From: CAZQAA01 sp964591255
GTDB taxonomy: Bacteria > Desulfobacterota > DSM-4660 > Desulfatiglandales > Desulfatiglandaceae
Assembly: GCA_964591255.1 (NCBI GenBank)
Contig: CAZQAA010000005.1
Coordinates: 1 to 14,142 of the forward strand
Length of the DNA: 14,142 nucleotides
Direction: 5' to 3'
The notes under the pieces were generated by a model. It saw nothing but the letters and a program-made list of their open reading frames with translations, had not been told where the DNA came from and did not search any database. A program made the translations under genes and the position numbers. This document shows, piece after piece, positions 6,945 to 14,142 of this stretch; positions within the stretch are counted from its first letter, which is position 1, and each line of letters begins with the position of its first letter.

Positions 6945-7841
6945 TTAGGCAGGGTATGGGGAGCGCGGCCCACAGTATCTCCTTGTTATCAAATGTTTAG
7001 ACCTGACACATACACACAAAAGAAATCTTACAGAGAGACAGAATGCGGCAAACGGCCGTGCAACCCAGCTCATAGACTTATTATGCTTGCAGTACAGGAA
7101 ATAGGCACTCCTGTGGAATTCCAGAGTCGACCTGAACAGGGCATGATTACTGCTGGCGCCAATGTAATGGACAACAGAGGCCATAGGAAAATAAACAACC
7201 CGCCATCCATTCATAATCATCCTCCTGCACCAGTCAGCATCCTCCCAATACATAAAGAACCGTTCATCCAGGGCCCCTACATCCTCAATTGTTTCTCTTC
7301 TGACAAGCATACATGCCCCGGATACCCAGTCAGTAGCTATCGGCTTGGAACCGTCTGTCCTGTCTGTAAGTATATTTTTCCGACTGAACCTGCTCCCGGG
7401 GAACAGCCGCGTCATAATAGAATTGCGCCCAAAAAAGGCAGTAAATGGCGTTGGAAAGGAACGGGCCGATCCCTGGATCGTTCCATCATGATTGAGGATC
7501 CTTGGACCCAAGGCACCTGTCTTCGGATTTTCCTCCATATAGTCTAAAACGGTCTGAAAAAAATCCTCCCGAATACAGGTATCGGGATTAAGAAGCATGA
7601 CATAAGGCGAGGTTCCCTCGCTTATGGCCCTGTTTACAGCCCTTGCAAAACCCAGATTCTCTTCGTTTTTACAGAGCCGAACTTGGGGAAATTCGTCTGT
7701 TATACGATCCACATTATCAATAGAGGCATTATCCTGTACAAAGATATTTATGGAATGCCCATTAACCGCCTTATATATAGATGTGATACACTGCTGTAAA
7801 TATCCCGTACTGTTATAATTTACAATAATAATATCAAGCAT
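6945..7841 (-). CDS. GT2-family glycosyltransferase (rhamnosyltransferase/WbbL-like)
   Basis: This 298-residue GT-A-fold enzyme should transfer a sugar from a nucleotide donor to a glycan or lipid-linked acceptor at the cytoplasmic membrane face. It opens with LDIIIVNYNS (2-11), typical of GT2. It then shows FVQDNAS (34-40) in the nucleotide-binding position, NPDT (85-88) as the metal-binding DxD equivalent, DWVSGACMLVRR (171-182), and FMYWEDADWC (196-205) with the acidic pair Glu200-Asp201 as likely catalytic region, then VVHYIG (223-228) with His225. The C-terminus (about 258-278) is hydrophobic and may associate with the membrane. The ATG start has GAGGG about 11 nt upstream. It lies 76 bp after the other glycosyltransferase gene, so cotranscription is likely. 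WbbL-like proteins act in O-antigen or exopolysaccharide synthesis; the actual donor and acceptor are unknown. Confidence 0.9.
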   Translation of the reverse strand: MLDIIIVNYNSTGYLQQCITSIYKAVNGHSINIFVQDNASIDNVDRITDEFPQVRLCKNEENLGFARAVNRAISEGTSPYVMLLNPDTCIREDFFQTVLDYMEENPKTGALGPRILNHDGTIQGSARSFPTPFTAFFGRNSIMTRLFPGSRFSRKNILTDRTDGSKPIATDWVSGACMLVRRETIEDVGALDERFFMYWEDADWCRRMIMNGWRVVYFPMASVVHYIGASSNHALFRSTLEFHRSAYFLYCKHNKSMSWVARPFAAFCLSVRFLLCVCVRSKHLITRRYCGPRSPYPA

Positions 7842-7917
7842 GGCCTGATTGCCCTCTGTTCCTTGTCACCGTCCACAGGTGCAGGTTGAAATTTCCTGAC
7901 CGGCTGTTAGGAGGCAG

Positions 7918-8949
7918 CTATAAACTTTGAATCCGGGACCGATCACCTGAAATTTTGAGCAGCCGTCTTGTAAATCTCGGCAAAAACCGTTCTCTCTCCA
8001 GCAGTCCCCATATATATTCATCCCTGACCCTTGTTGTTGCCTGAATTGTTTTTCTCTTTGTCATTTCCCTTTTTATGCCTTTTACGGCATCCAGCTTCGC
8101 CCGGATGATACTCCTGAGCCTGCCTCTGGCAGCAAAGTATAAAAATGCCGCGACATTGTAAATGACATGCATGGCCATGGTCCGGACGATTATTCCGGGA
8201 GGCATATTTTTTATATAGACCCATTCCAGGTTTCTATGGCCGTAATAAACGGAGAGATGAGAGTCATCCACAATACTATTACTGGCCTTGTGGAATACAA
8301 CTGCCTCGGGGATATAAACACATTTATATCCTTTCAACTGTCCCCTGAAACTAAGATCAATATCCTCGTATAATAAAAAAAAATCTTCGTCAAAAAGACC
8401 TATATCCTCAAACATGCTCATTCGGTAAAGCGCCGCCCCTGCACAGGCGCCGAACACCCATTCCCGCCTGTCAAATCCGTTGCCGGGATGCCCCCTACCA
8501 CGCAACAGGCCGGCACCTGCCCTGGTATATGCATCGCCGGCCCTGTCAATAATATCCGGACAGTCATAGAAAAGCATCTTTGAGGCTGCGGAACCCGCTT
8601 CAGGATATCTCTCCAGTCCCTCTACCAGATTTTCAAGCCAGCAAGGATGCGCGACTGCATCATTATTTAAAAGTGCTGCATATTCAGTCCGCACCGTCCT
8701 GAGGGCAATATTGTTGCCAGCAGCAAACCCAAGATTCCTCCCCAGAGCTATGATCCGTACTTCCGGATAATGATGCTTGACAAAATCAACAGATCCATCT
8801 TCAGACCCATTATCCACCATAATAATCTGAAAGTCTCTGTAGGTTTGTTGTCGCAACCCATCAAGACACTCCGGGAGCAGATCCCTCCCGTTCCAGTTGA
8901 CGATAATCAGGCTGACTTTGCCACCATATTTTTTCAGATCTGAAAACAA
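7918..8949 (-). CDS. GT2-family glycosyltransferase, TTG start
   Basis: This 343-residue GT2 enzyme of the same broad kind as its neighbour has VSLIIVNWNG (12-21), IMVDNGS (43-49), RNLGFAAGNN (71-80), LLNNDA (93-98) as the DxD equivalent, WVFGACAGAALYR (164-176), and FFLLYEDIDLSFR (190-202) with the Glu195-Asp196 pair, then VVFH (217-220). A hydrophobic stretch near 253-275 and a basic tail (276-333) suggest contact with the inner membrane. The start codon is TTG. No in-frame ATG lies nearby, and GGAAAT and AGG occur just upstream as a weak ribosome site. It begins 64 bp after the gspD stop. A role in glycosylating surface polysaccharide, or possibly substrates or parts of the secretion machine, is inference only. 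The two transferases differ enough in sequence not to be a recent duplication. Confidence 0.9.
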   Translation of the reverse strand: MFSDLKKYGGKVSLIIVNWNGRDLLPECLDGLRQQTYRDFQIIMVDNGSEDGSVDFVKHHYPEVRIIALGRNLGFAAGNNIALRTVRTEYAALLNNDAVAHPCWLENLVEGLERYPEAGSAASKMLFYDCPDIIDRAGDAYTRAGAGLLRGRGHPGNGFDRREWVFGACAGAALYRMSMFEDIGLFDEDFFLLYEDIDLSFRGQLKGYKCVYIPEAVVFHKASNSIVDDSHLSVYYGHRNLEWVYIKNMPPGIIVRTMAMHVIYNVAAFLYFAARGRLRSIIRAKLDAVKGIKREMTKRKTIQATTRVRDEYIWGLLERERFLPRFTRRLLKISGDRSRIQSL

Positions 8950-9013
8950 ACCTATTTCCGGCCAGCCTCCACTCAGCGAAATGCGGACACAAATATGCGC
9001 ATCCCCAGAAATT

Positions 9014-11338
9014 TCACTTGAGTATTTTTACAACGTTCCGAACCTTGCTCTTAAACTCTTTCGTGACCGCCTCCACATCATCCAGACTAATGATTACCCG
9101 CGGTGACAAAAGGACTATCAATTCTGACCTGTTATCCTCGTCTGATTCCTTTCCGAAGAGATATCGTATGATCGGGATGTTCACCAGCCAGGGAGTTCCC
9201 TGGGACTTCAATGAATTCTTGTCCTTGATCAGACCGCCGAGCACAATGGTCTGCCCATGTTTCACGGTAAGGGACGTATTAATACGCCTCTTGAAAAAAG
9301 ACGGGTATTTCTTTCCTGCCACCTCGATATCTCCGCTGTATTCGCTCACTTCCTGTTCAATATCCATCGTTACCAGGCCAAATTCATTGATATGAGGTGT
9401 TACTGACAATATTACCCCGGTATCACGGTACTCAATATTGGTGGAGACCACCGGACTTTCGCCGGAGGTATATTCGTAACTGGAACTTGCCACGGGGATC
9501 TCGTCGGAGATATCTATTTTTGCCTCTTTATTGTCGGATGCAAGGACATGAGGAGAGGAAATGATATTCACCTTCCCCGCTTTGGCAAAAGCCGACAACT
9601 GGGCCTTTACCCTGTTGTAGATACCCACCGTGTAATTGAATCCGTCACTATTCACATTGGCGCTCAAAAGGCCGCTGCCCGGATGGGTCCCCTTCGAATA
9701 GCTCCAGTCAATGCCCAGATCCCTTGAGTTGTCCAGACGAATCTCGGCAATGGTACACTCTATCAGCACCTGTCTCGGCAATACATCGATCCGGTTTAGT
9801 ATGCCCTCAATAATGTGATAATCTGAGGGAACGGCCTCAATTATAATAGCATTTCTCACCTCATCCGGCGTAATGCTTACCTCTCCCCTCAATGTCCCTG
9901 ATCCCGTGCCCCCTGGTCCCACCTTGGAAGGGACCCTGCCCGGTACTTTCTCTGCCTTGGCCTTTCTCGCAAGGGGATTACCTGAGATGCTGCGTGCAGA
10001 CTTGGCATCCTGCCGCTTGGCCGCAGCATTTTTGGTACGCCCCCTATCTGAAGAGGTGCTGGTAAAGATCTTGTTTAAAAGGTCTGAGAGCTGCTCTGCT
10101 TCACCATTTTTTACAAAATAGACATATATCCTCGGCTCTACATCACCCCTGTCAGCATCCAGCCTGGTAATAAATTCGCCCGCCTGATCAAGCACCTGTG
10201 GATCTGAGCTGATGACAAGGACCATGTTCAGGTGTTCAATCGATATGAACTTCGCCTCTGCCCTTCCGGCAGTTGCATAGGAAGAAAATATCTCCTTGAG
10301 GACATTGACGGCCTCTTCTACATCCATATTCCGGAGGGGGAAAAAACGGTGTTTAACTTCCCTGAATACGTTAATATCAAAAACCTTTGCCAACCGTAAC
10401 ACCTTTAATATATTAAATCCCTTGTCCGCCACTATAAGCGTGTTGGATTCCTTGTGAGTCACTATGGTCCCATCCGGCGAGATAAAAGGGGTGACAAGTT
10501 TGGCCATCTCTTCTGCCGAGATATATTTAAGAGGAATGACCTGGATAAGAGGCATCTCTCCGGGTGGGATACCCTGGAGATCTGTACCGTACTTTGCGGC
10601 AATCGACATTCTTGGGATATCCTTAAGCTTGGCAATGGTATAAAGGCCATCATGTTTTACCGCAGCAAGCCCGTTCAGTCCTAAAATTCTGGAGAAGATG
10701 GGAAACAGGTCTTCTTTATCCAGTTCCCCTGCCGTATGGATTGTCACCTTTCCCTGAACACCTGGACCAACAAGATAATTGAAATTCAAGAGCTCGGCCA
10801 TGGTCCTGACAACTTCAAGGATATCGGCATCGTCAAAATTCAGGATAATACTGCCCGCCCTTGGAACCTTTCCTGTATCTTCAGAGGAAGACTCCTCAAT
10901 AATATCGAAAGATCCTTCATTATCTCTGATATGGGGTTTTTCTGTCTTGTCTTCTTCCCGTCTGATTTCCGGCGCCGGGGATGCAGCCACATTCTCTTTT
11001 TTCGCAGATGCCTTACGATCCTGTCCAACAGGCAGAATTTCAGATTTCACCTCCTTATTGTCAGGATACTCCACCTTTCCCTTTACATAACCAAACTTGG
11101 TGGGGATAATTCTGTAACTCCCTGTTTCATCCTTAATTATCATCCCGTCCCTTCCCTCAGGGATATCGTCAGAAGGCACTCCCTCTCCATTTTGAGGTGC
11201 ATCAGCCTTTGCATCTGCGTTATTGCCGGTTATATGAGGTCGTTGTTGCCCGGCACATCCTGCAAAAAAGAGACAAAAGAAACACGCAAAAATAAAAATT
11301 GACACCTCTCGTATTATTTTGTCATGTAATCGATTCAT
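9014..11338 (-). CDS. gspD: Type II secretion system secretin GspD, apparent lipoprotein
   Basis: This 774-residue protein forms the outer-membrane secretin ring through which folded proteins leave the periplasm. The N-terminus has a hydrophobic stretch (12-27) ending FAGC with Cys28, a lipobox, followed by Ala, so outer-membrane lipidation is likely. Residues 29-160 are a charged, probably disordered linker. N0 spans about 162-236 (SIILNFDDADILEVVRTM). N1 is at 264-321 and N2 at 326-395. N3 begins at 401 and is interrupted by a basic Gly-rich insert at 427-485. The secretin domain begins at VLIECTIAEIRLDNSRDLGIDW and contains VNIISSPHVLASDN (590-603) and VKHGQTIVLGGLI (692-704). The last ~40 residues follow the SELIVLLSPRVI motif, without a long pilotin-binding tail. 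Its ATG follows the gspC stop by 5 bp. Family and role are secure; the lipidation is predicted. Confidence 0.95.
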   Translation of the reverse strand: MNRLHDKIIREVSIFIFACFFCLFFAGCAGQQRPHITGNNADAKADAPQNGEGVPSDDIPEGRDGMIIKDETGSYRIIPTKFGYVKGKVEYPDNKEVKSEILPVGQDRKASAKKENVAASPAPEIRREEDKTEKPHIRDNEGSFDIIEESSSEDTGKVPRAGSIILNFDDADILEVVRTMAELLNFNYLVGPGVQGKVTIHTAGELDKEDLFPIFSRILGLNGLAAVKHDGLYTIAKLKDIPRMSIAAKYGTDLQGIPPGEMPLIQVIPLKYISAEEMAKLVTPFISPDGTIVTHKESNTLIVADKGFNILKVLRLAKVFDINVFREVKHRFFPLRNMDVEEAVNVLKEIFSSYATAGRAEAKFISIEHLNMVLVISSDPQVLDQAGEFITRLDADRGDVEPRIYVYFVKNGEAEQLSDLLNKIFTSTSSDRGRTKNAAAKRQDAKSARSISGNPLARKAKAEKVPGRVPSKVGPGGTGSGTLRGEVSITPDEVRNAIIIEAVPSDYHIIEGILNRIDVLPRQVLIECTIAEIRLDNSRDLGIDWSYSKGTHPGSGLLSANVNSDGFNYTVGIYNRVKAQLSAFAKAGKVNIISSPHVLASDNKEAKIDISDEIPVASSSYEYTSGESPVVSTNIEYRDTGVILSVTPHINEFGLVTMDIEQEVSEYSGDIEVAGKKYPSFFKRRINTSLTVKHGQTIVLGGLIKDKNSLKSQGTPWLVNIPIIRYLFGKESDEDNRSELIVLLSPRVIISLDDVEAVTKEFKSKVRNVVKILK
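9884..10060 (-). other. Basic, Gly/Ser-rich insert in the N3 domain of GspD
   Basis: Residues 427-485 of the secretin are rich in Lys, Arg, Ala and Gly (for example KRQDAKSAR and GPGGTGSG) and split the N3 domain. N3 loops lining the secretin channel are known to vary; the strong positive charge here is what stands out. Confidence 0.6.
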
Positions 11339-11343
11339 GAAAT

Positions 11344-12030
11344 CTATTTTATCCTTCGTTTGATCTTTCCAAAAGGAGTATCAATAATCCTGTATTTTCC
11401 CTTATCAGACTCAACTTCTTCAACGGATTTTTTTCCCTGAGATCCTTTCCCCTGTGTCCTTTTTTCCTCTTTCCTGGCGTCAGCTACAACCACAGTGGGT
11501 TTCTTTCCTGACGTTGATATGCCCCTCCTCTTAGGCTTATTTTTGTCATATAAGGAAATCTCATATTCTTTAAGGCCTTTTGCCAGAAGAATCCTGTCTT
11601 TCAATATCTCGATTACCTTTAAATCATCCACCTTGTCGCCCACATGCACCCAGATATCTTTTCTATCGCCCTTACCCCGAACAGGATTGGTAATCAACGC
11701 CAATTTATAATCATCAGATAGAACCACGCCATACAGATAGATCTTCTTGCCGGGTAATTTTGTCTCCCTGGTTTCATTCCTCAATGATTCGGCTACCGGT
11801 TCCATCCTGTCAGGAGAGAAAAGATTTTTACTGACAATAACTCCATAAGATGATTCAGCAGGAACATTTCCCTTTAACATTCTTTTTTGGCGTATAGGTT
11901 TTTTGCTTCCCTGAAAGCCGGCCTTGTGGGATACGCCATATCCATCGGACCAGACTCCATACACCTTAAGGGCGAGGAAGACAACAATCACCATCAGGAC
12001 AGCATTTATAAACCAAGCTCTTTGAATCAT
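11344..12030 (-). CDS. gspC: Short GspC-like inner-membrane clamp protein of type II secretion
   Basis: This 228-residue protein should link the inner-membrane platform to the secretin. TM1 is at about 8-27. The HR domain (about 62-161) has the family opening YGVIVSKNLFSPDR (62-75), then KIYLYGVVLSDDYKLALI (96-113) and a WVHVGDKVDDLKVIEI strand region (127-142), as in GspC/PilP. Canonical GspC continues to a PDZ or coiled-coil domain. Here only a Lys-rich linker (163-210) follows, and the protein ends in the motif GKYRIIDTPFGKIKRR, which recurs in GspD. The order gspL-gspM-gspC-gspD and the tight spacing (28 bp from gspM, 5 bp to gspD) agree with the call. Some annotations would name this protein PilP-like or GspN. 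Confidence 0.82.
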   Translation of the reverse strand: MIQRAWFINAVLMVIVVFLALKVYGVWSDGYGVSHKAGFQGSKKPIRQKRMLKGNVPAESSYGVIVSKNLFSPDRMEPVAESLRNETRETKLPGKKIYLYGVVLSDDYKLALITNPVRGKGDRKDIWVHVGDKVDDLKVIEILKDRILLAKGLKEYEISLYDKNKPKRRGISTSGKKPTVVVADARKEEKRTQGKGSQGKKSVEEVESDKGKYRIIDTPFGKIKRRIK

Positions 12031-12058
12031 AACAAAAACGCGGTGTTTTCCAAGCCTG

Positions 12059-12637
12059 TCAACCAGGCCTCTTCATCAGGCCAGCAACAGTCATCTCGGC
12101 CCTGACCTTTCCTGAGCCCCGCCTCCGAATAACGCTAATGGTGATCTTCTCCAGTGTCAAGCATTTCTCAGAACTGGCAATACCATAGATAACTTCTTTC
12201 AACTGCCTGATATCAGACTCTATAGTGAATTGGACCGGAATACGGAGATATTTCCCTTCTGCGACCTCTTCCTTCTTTAAAACCCTGACCCGGCTTATCT
12301 CCACGCCCCTCTTGCCGGTTATCTTGTTTAAGGCATTTTGTATGTCCACCGCCGCAAGCGCCGGGGTCTGTCCGGTTAAAAGGGCCGATTCCAGCCGTTG
12401 AATTTCCGAGTTGAGGATCTTTAGCCTTTTGCGTAATTTACCACTATGTTTAACAATCTCCTTGTATTTTGAGAGTGTCTTTTCCTTCAGGGCTATCTCT
12501 TCGTAAGAAGGCCGGGCACTTTTTAAAAAAGGTATCAGCTGAAACATAAGGATCAGCAAGACCAAAAAGGCTGCCGCAACAAGGAGATATTTTCTCCTGT
12601 CTTCAGATTTGATCTCTAATATGCTGGATATATTCAT
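12059..12637 (-). CDS. gspM: GspM/PilO-like type II secretion platform protein
   Basis: This 192-residue bitopic inner-membrane protein has a short cytoplasmic N-terminus (1-15), one membrane helix (about 17-36), a periplasmic coiled-coil stretch (about 45-90; heptad-like EKTLSKYKEIVKHSGKLRKRL) and a C-terminal alpha/beta domain (about 95-188) of the PilO/GspM ferredoxin-like kind. GspM pairs with GspL and helps the assembly platform connect the ATPase to the pseudopilus. There is little sequence identity in this family, so the call rests on architecture, size and position between gspL and gspC. The ATG has GGCGGA about 8 nt upstream. Confidence 0.82.
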   Translation of the reverse strand: MNISSILEIKSEDRRKYLLVAAAFLVLLILMFQLIPFLKSARPSYEEIALKEKTLSKYKEIVKHSGKLRKRLKILNSEIQRLESALLTGQTPALAAVDIQNALNKITGKRGVEISRVRVLKKEEVAEGKYLRIPVQFTIESDIRQLKEVIYGIASSEKCLTLEKITISVIRRRGSGKVRAEMTVAGLMKRPG

Positions 12638-12704
12638 AAATGATCCGCCTTCAGACGCAGGGTCTCAGGTTCAGCAGTTAGATATTTCAATATTAGACCC
12701 GGAA

Positions 12705-14090
12705 TTAATCTATCTTGAATCCGATCCTGAAATATTCTTTGCCTGCCCTGCCCTTGGTTATTGTAGACAGAAAGACCACATCACAAAACAGGGGAGATGC
12801 CTCTAAGGCCGGGATCAGCTTGGAAGCTGATTCCGCCTCGCCTTCAATATTTACATCCTTTTCGGAAAATGTAAGCCTCCGTATCCATGCGCTCTCAGGC
12901 AATCTCAGGCTGAGTTCTCTGAGAACATCCAGAACGGTAAGACTCTTTTTTCGAAATGACGTCAGGTAATTAATACCGGTCTCCAATTCCTCACATCTTT
13001 TCTGCATCCGGTTGAACTCGGTGACCTCAGGGGCTAAACGTTTAATTTCTCTATTCAGCCTACCCAGGTACAGCCTTTGATGAACCACCTCGCTTCCACC
13101 CCATGCAATAGCCAGCAATACAATAAGGACGGACAACGCCAGCATTGTGTAATGGCCCCATTTGCTCGGCTTTTTCCGGAGTTTCTCGGGTAACAGATTT
13201 ATATCCATAGAAAGATTATGGCTAACACCTTTAAGGGCAAGGCCATAAGCTGGAACCAGTGAACAGGAAGGTATCTCCATGTCTGAAAAATCCGGGGTGC
13301 GGATATCGATATCCTCCTTCTCCCCAAACCGGTTGACAATTTTTCCGTTCTCCCCGGAGTCGCAGAACAGTACGTTCAACGGTATCTCTTCCGTACCGAT
13401 ATTTCTCTTGATCAATGTCAATTCTTCCAGCACCAAACCATAAAAATCTTCTCTGTTTTCCGGTCTTATCACCGACTTGGAGTAATGCAGCCGGCCATCA
13501 ACAAGCAGATTCAGCTCTACCCGGCCATGATCTGCATAAATAACGGCATATTGATTATTTTCACCTATTATATTTAGGTTGGGAGAAAAACAGTTGCAAA
13601 TAGCCGTGGAACTGATCTCGATACCAGATGCCTCGATCCCCATTTGATTAACAAGATCTATAAAAGGATCTATAATATCTTTTCTGACAACCACAAGAAG
13701 GACCTTGAGTGAGTTACTCTCTTTGTCTTCAGAAATTATCTGAAAATCAAAATATATTTCATCTGCAGAAAAAGGGACATACTTTTCCATCTCATAGTTC
13801 AGCGCAGATGCAAGTCCCTCTTTGACGCTCAGGGGCATATCAACAAACCTCAAGATGGACAACTCTCTCGGTATACCCAAAAAAATATCGGCAGAAACAA
13901 TCCGGTTTTTCCAGATAAACCCATTCACATGCTCTTTGACAGTATTCAGTTTCTCTTCTGCAGATTTTTCCTTTCCAATCGGACGCGTATCGTAATCCAC
14001 AAGTGTCATATCCCTGAATGTTCTTTTCAGGTATACCAGCGAAACTTGATCCGTCCCTATATCAATACCCAGACTTGTCTGAAAAAGCAA
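12705..14090 (-). CDS. gspL: GspL (PilM-PilN fusion-like) type II secretion platform protein, TTG start
   Basis: This 461-residue protein should bind the secretion ATPase in the cytoplasm and GspM in the periplasm. Residues 5-290 form an actin/PilM-like cytoplasmic domain opening with SLGIDIGTDQVSLVYLK and containing YEMEKYVPFSADEIYFDF (99-116) and YAVIYADHGRVELNLL (181-196). MDINLLPEKLRKK (295-307) matches the start of PilN. The membrane helix is about 313-331, followed by a short coiled coil and a periplasmic PilN/GspL ferredoxin-like domain (about 385-461). The start is a TTG with GGAGG exactly 6 nt upstream; an ATG 11 bp further upstream is out of frame. Upstream genes of the cluster lie beyond the right edge. 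The stop is 67 bp before gspM. Confidence 0.9.
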   Translation of the reverse strand: MLFQTSLGIDIGTDQVSLVYLKRTFRDMTLVDYDTRPIGKEKSAEEKLNTVKEHVNGFIWKNRIVSADIFLGIPRELSILRFVDMPLSVKEGLASALNYEMEKYVPFSADEIYFDFQIISEDKESNSLKVLLVVVRKDIIDPFIDLVNQMGIEASGIEISSTAICNCFSPNLNIIGENNQYAVIYADHGRVELNLLVDGRLHYSKSVIRPENREDFYGLVLEELTLIKRNIGTEEIPLNVLFCDSGENGKIVNRFGEKEDIDIRTPDFSDMEIPSCSLVPAYGLALKGVSHNLSMDINLLPEKLRKKPSKWGHYTMLALSVLIVLLAIAWGGSEVVHQRLYLGRLNREIKRLAPEVTEFNRMQKRCEELETGINYLTSFRKKSLTVLDVLRELSLRLPESAWIRRLTFSEKDVNIEGEAESASKLIPALEASPLFCDVVFLSTITKGRAGKEYFRIGFKID

Positions 14091-14142
14091 ATTCGGCCTC
14101 CATGGTGATACTATGATCTAACTGGCATTACAACTGTCTATC
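14091..14142 (-). other. Edge sequence upstream of gspL
   Basis: These 52 bases contain stops in all three minus-strand frames (14140-14138, 14130-14128, 14120-14118). Any upstream gene, expected to be another secretion gene such as a minor pseudopilin, ends here or just outside. Confidence 0.4.
14097..14101 (-). promoter_or_regulatory. Ribosome binding site deciding the TTG start of gspL
   Basis: GGAGG on the minus strand lies 6 nt before TTG at 14090-14088. The in-frame stop TAG at 14120-14118 leaves no ATG or GTG upstream in this frame, so the TTG start is well supported. Confidence 0.7.

Overview
The window reads as a chromosomal segment of a Gram-negative (diderm) bacterium. It encodes an outer-membrane secretin, a TonB-dependent receptor and inner-membrane type II secretion parts. 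The mid-range base composition, the L-M-C-D order of the secretion genes and the NtrC-type (sigma-54) regulation suggest a Desulfobacterota/deltaproteobacterial relative. That is inference from gene style, not from a marker gene. Every supported gene lies on the minus strand, so the window is best read from right to left.

Right part (14090 to 9014): four consecutive type II secretion system genes. gspL is a PilM-PilN-like cytoplasmic/inner-membrane platform protein. gspM is PilO-like. A short gspC has an HR domain but no PDZ domain. gspD is a large, apparently lipidated secretin. The ATPase, platform and pseudopilin genes would be expected upstream, beyond the right edge. GspC and GspD share a short sequence motif outside their known folded domains, which may be a contact or docking element.

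Middle part (8949 to 6945): two GT2-family glycosyltransferases of the rhamnosyltransferase/WbbL kind. They follow gspD closely and are probably cotranscribed with it or served by nearby promoters.

Left-centre part (6712 to 916): a compact four-gene cassette encoding a periplasmic ABC-type substrate-binding protein, a membrane histidine kinase, an NtrC-type sigma-54 response regulator and a TonB-dependent receptor. Junctions are 4-nt overlaps or direct stop-start abutment, so co-expression is almost certain. There is no ABC permease or ATPase. The binding protein is therefore more likely a sensory partner of the kinase than a transporter subunit, and the receptor may be the uptake gate for the sensed molecule.

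Left edge (605 to 1): the start of a secreted CAP/SCP-domain protein, cut by the window edge. Upstream of it is a very good sigma-54 (-24/-12) promoter, and further upstream a set of dyads and GGTCA repeats placed where an enhancer-binding protein would bind. The neighbouring NtrC-type regulator is the obvious candidate activator. This regulatory link is the most testable idea in the window. No RNA genes, mobile elements, CRISPR arrays or convincing intrinsic terminators were seen.
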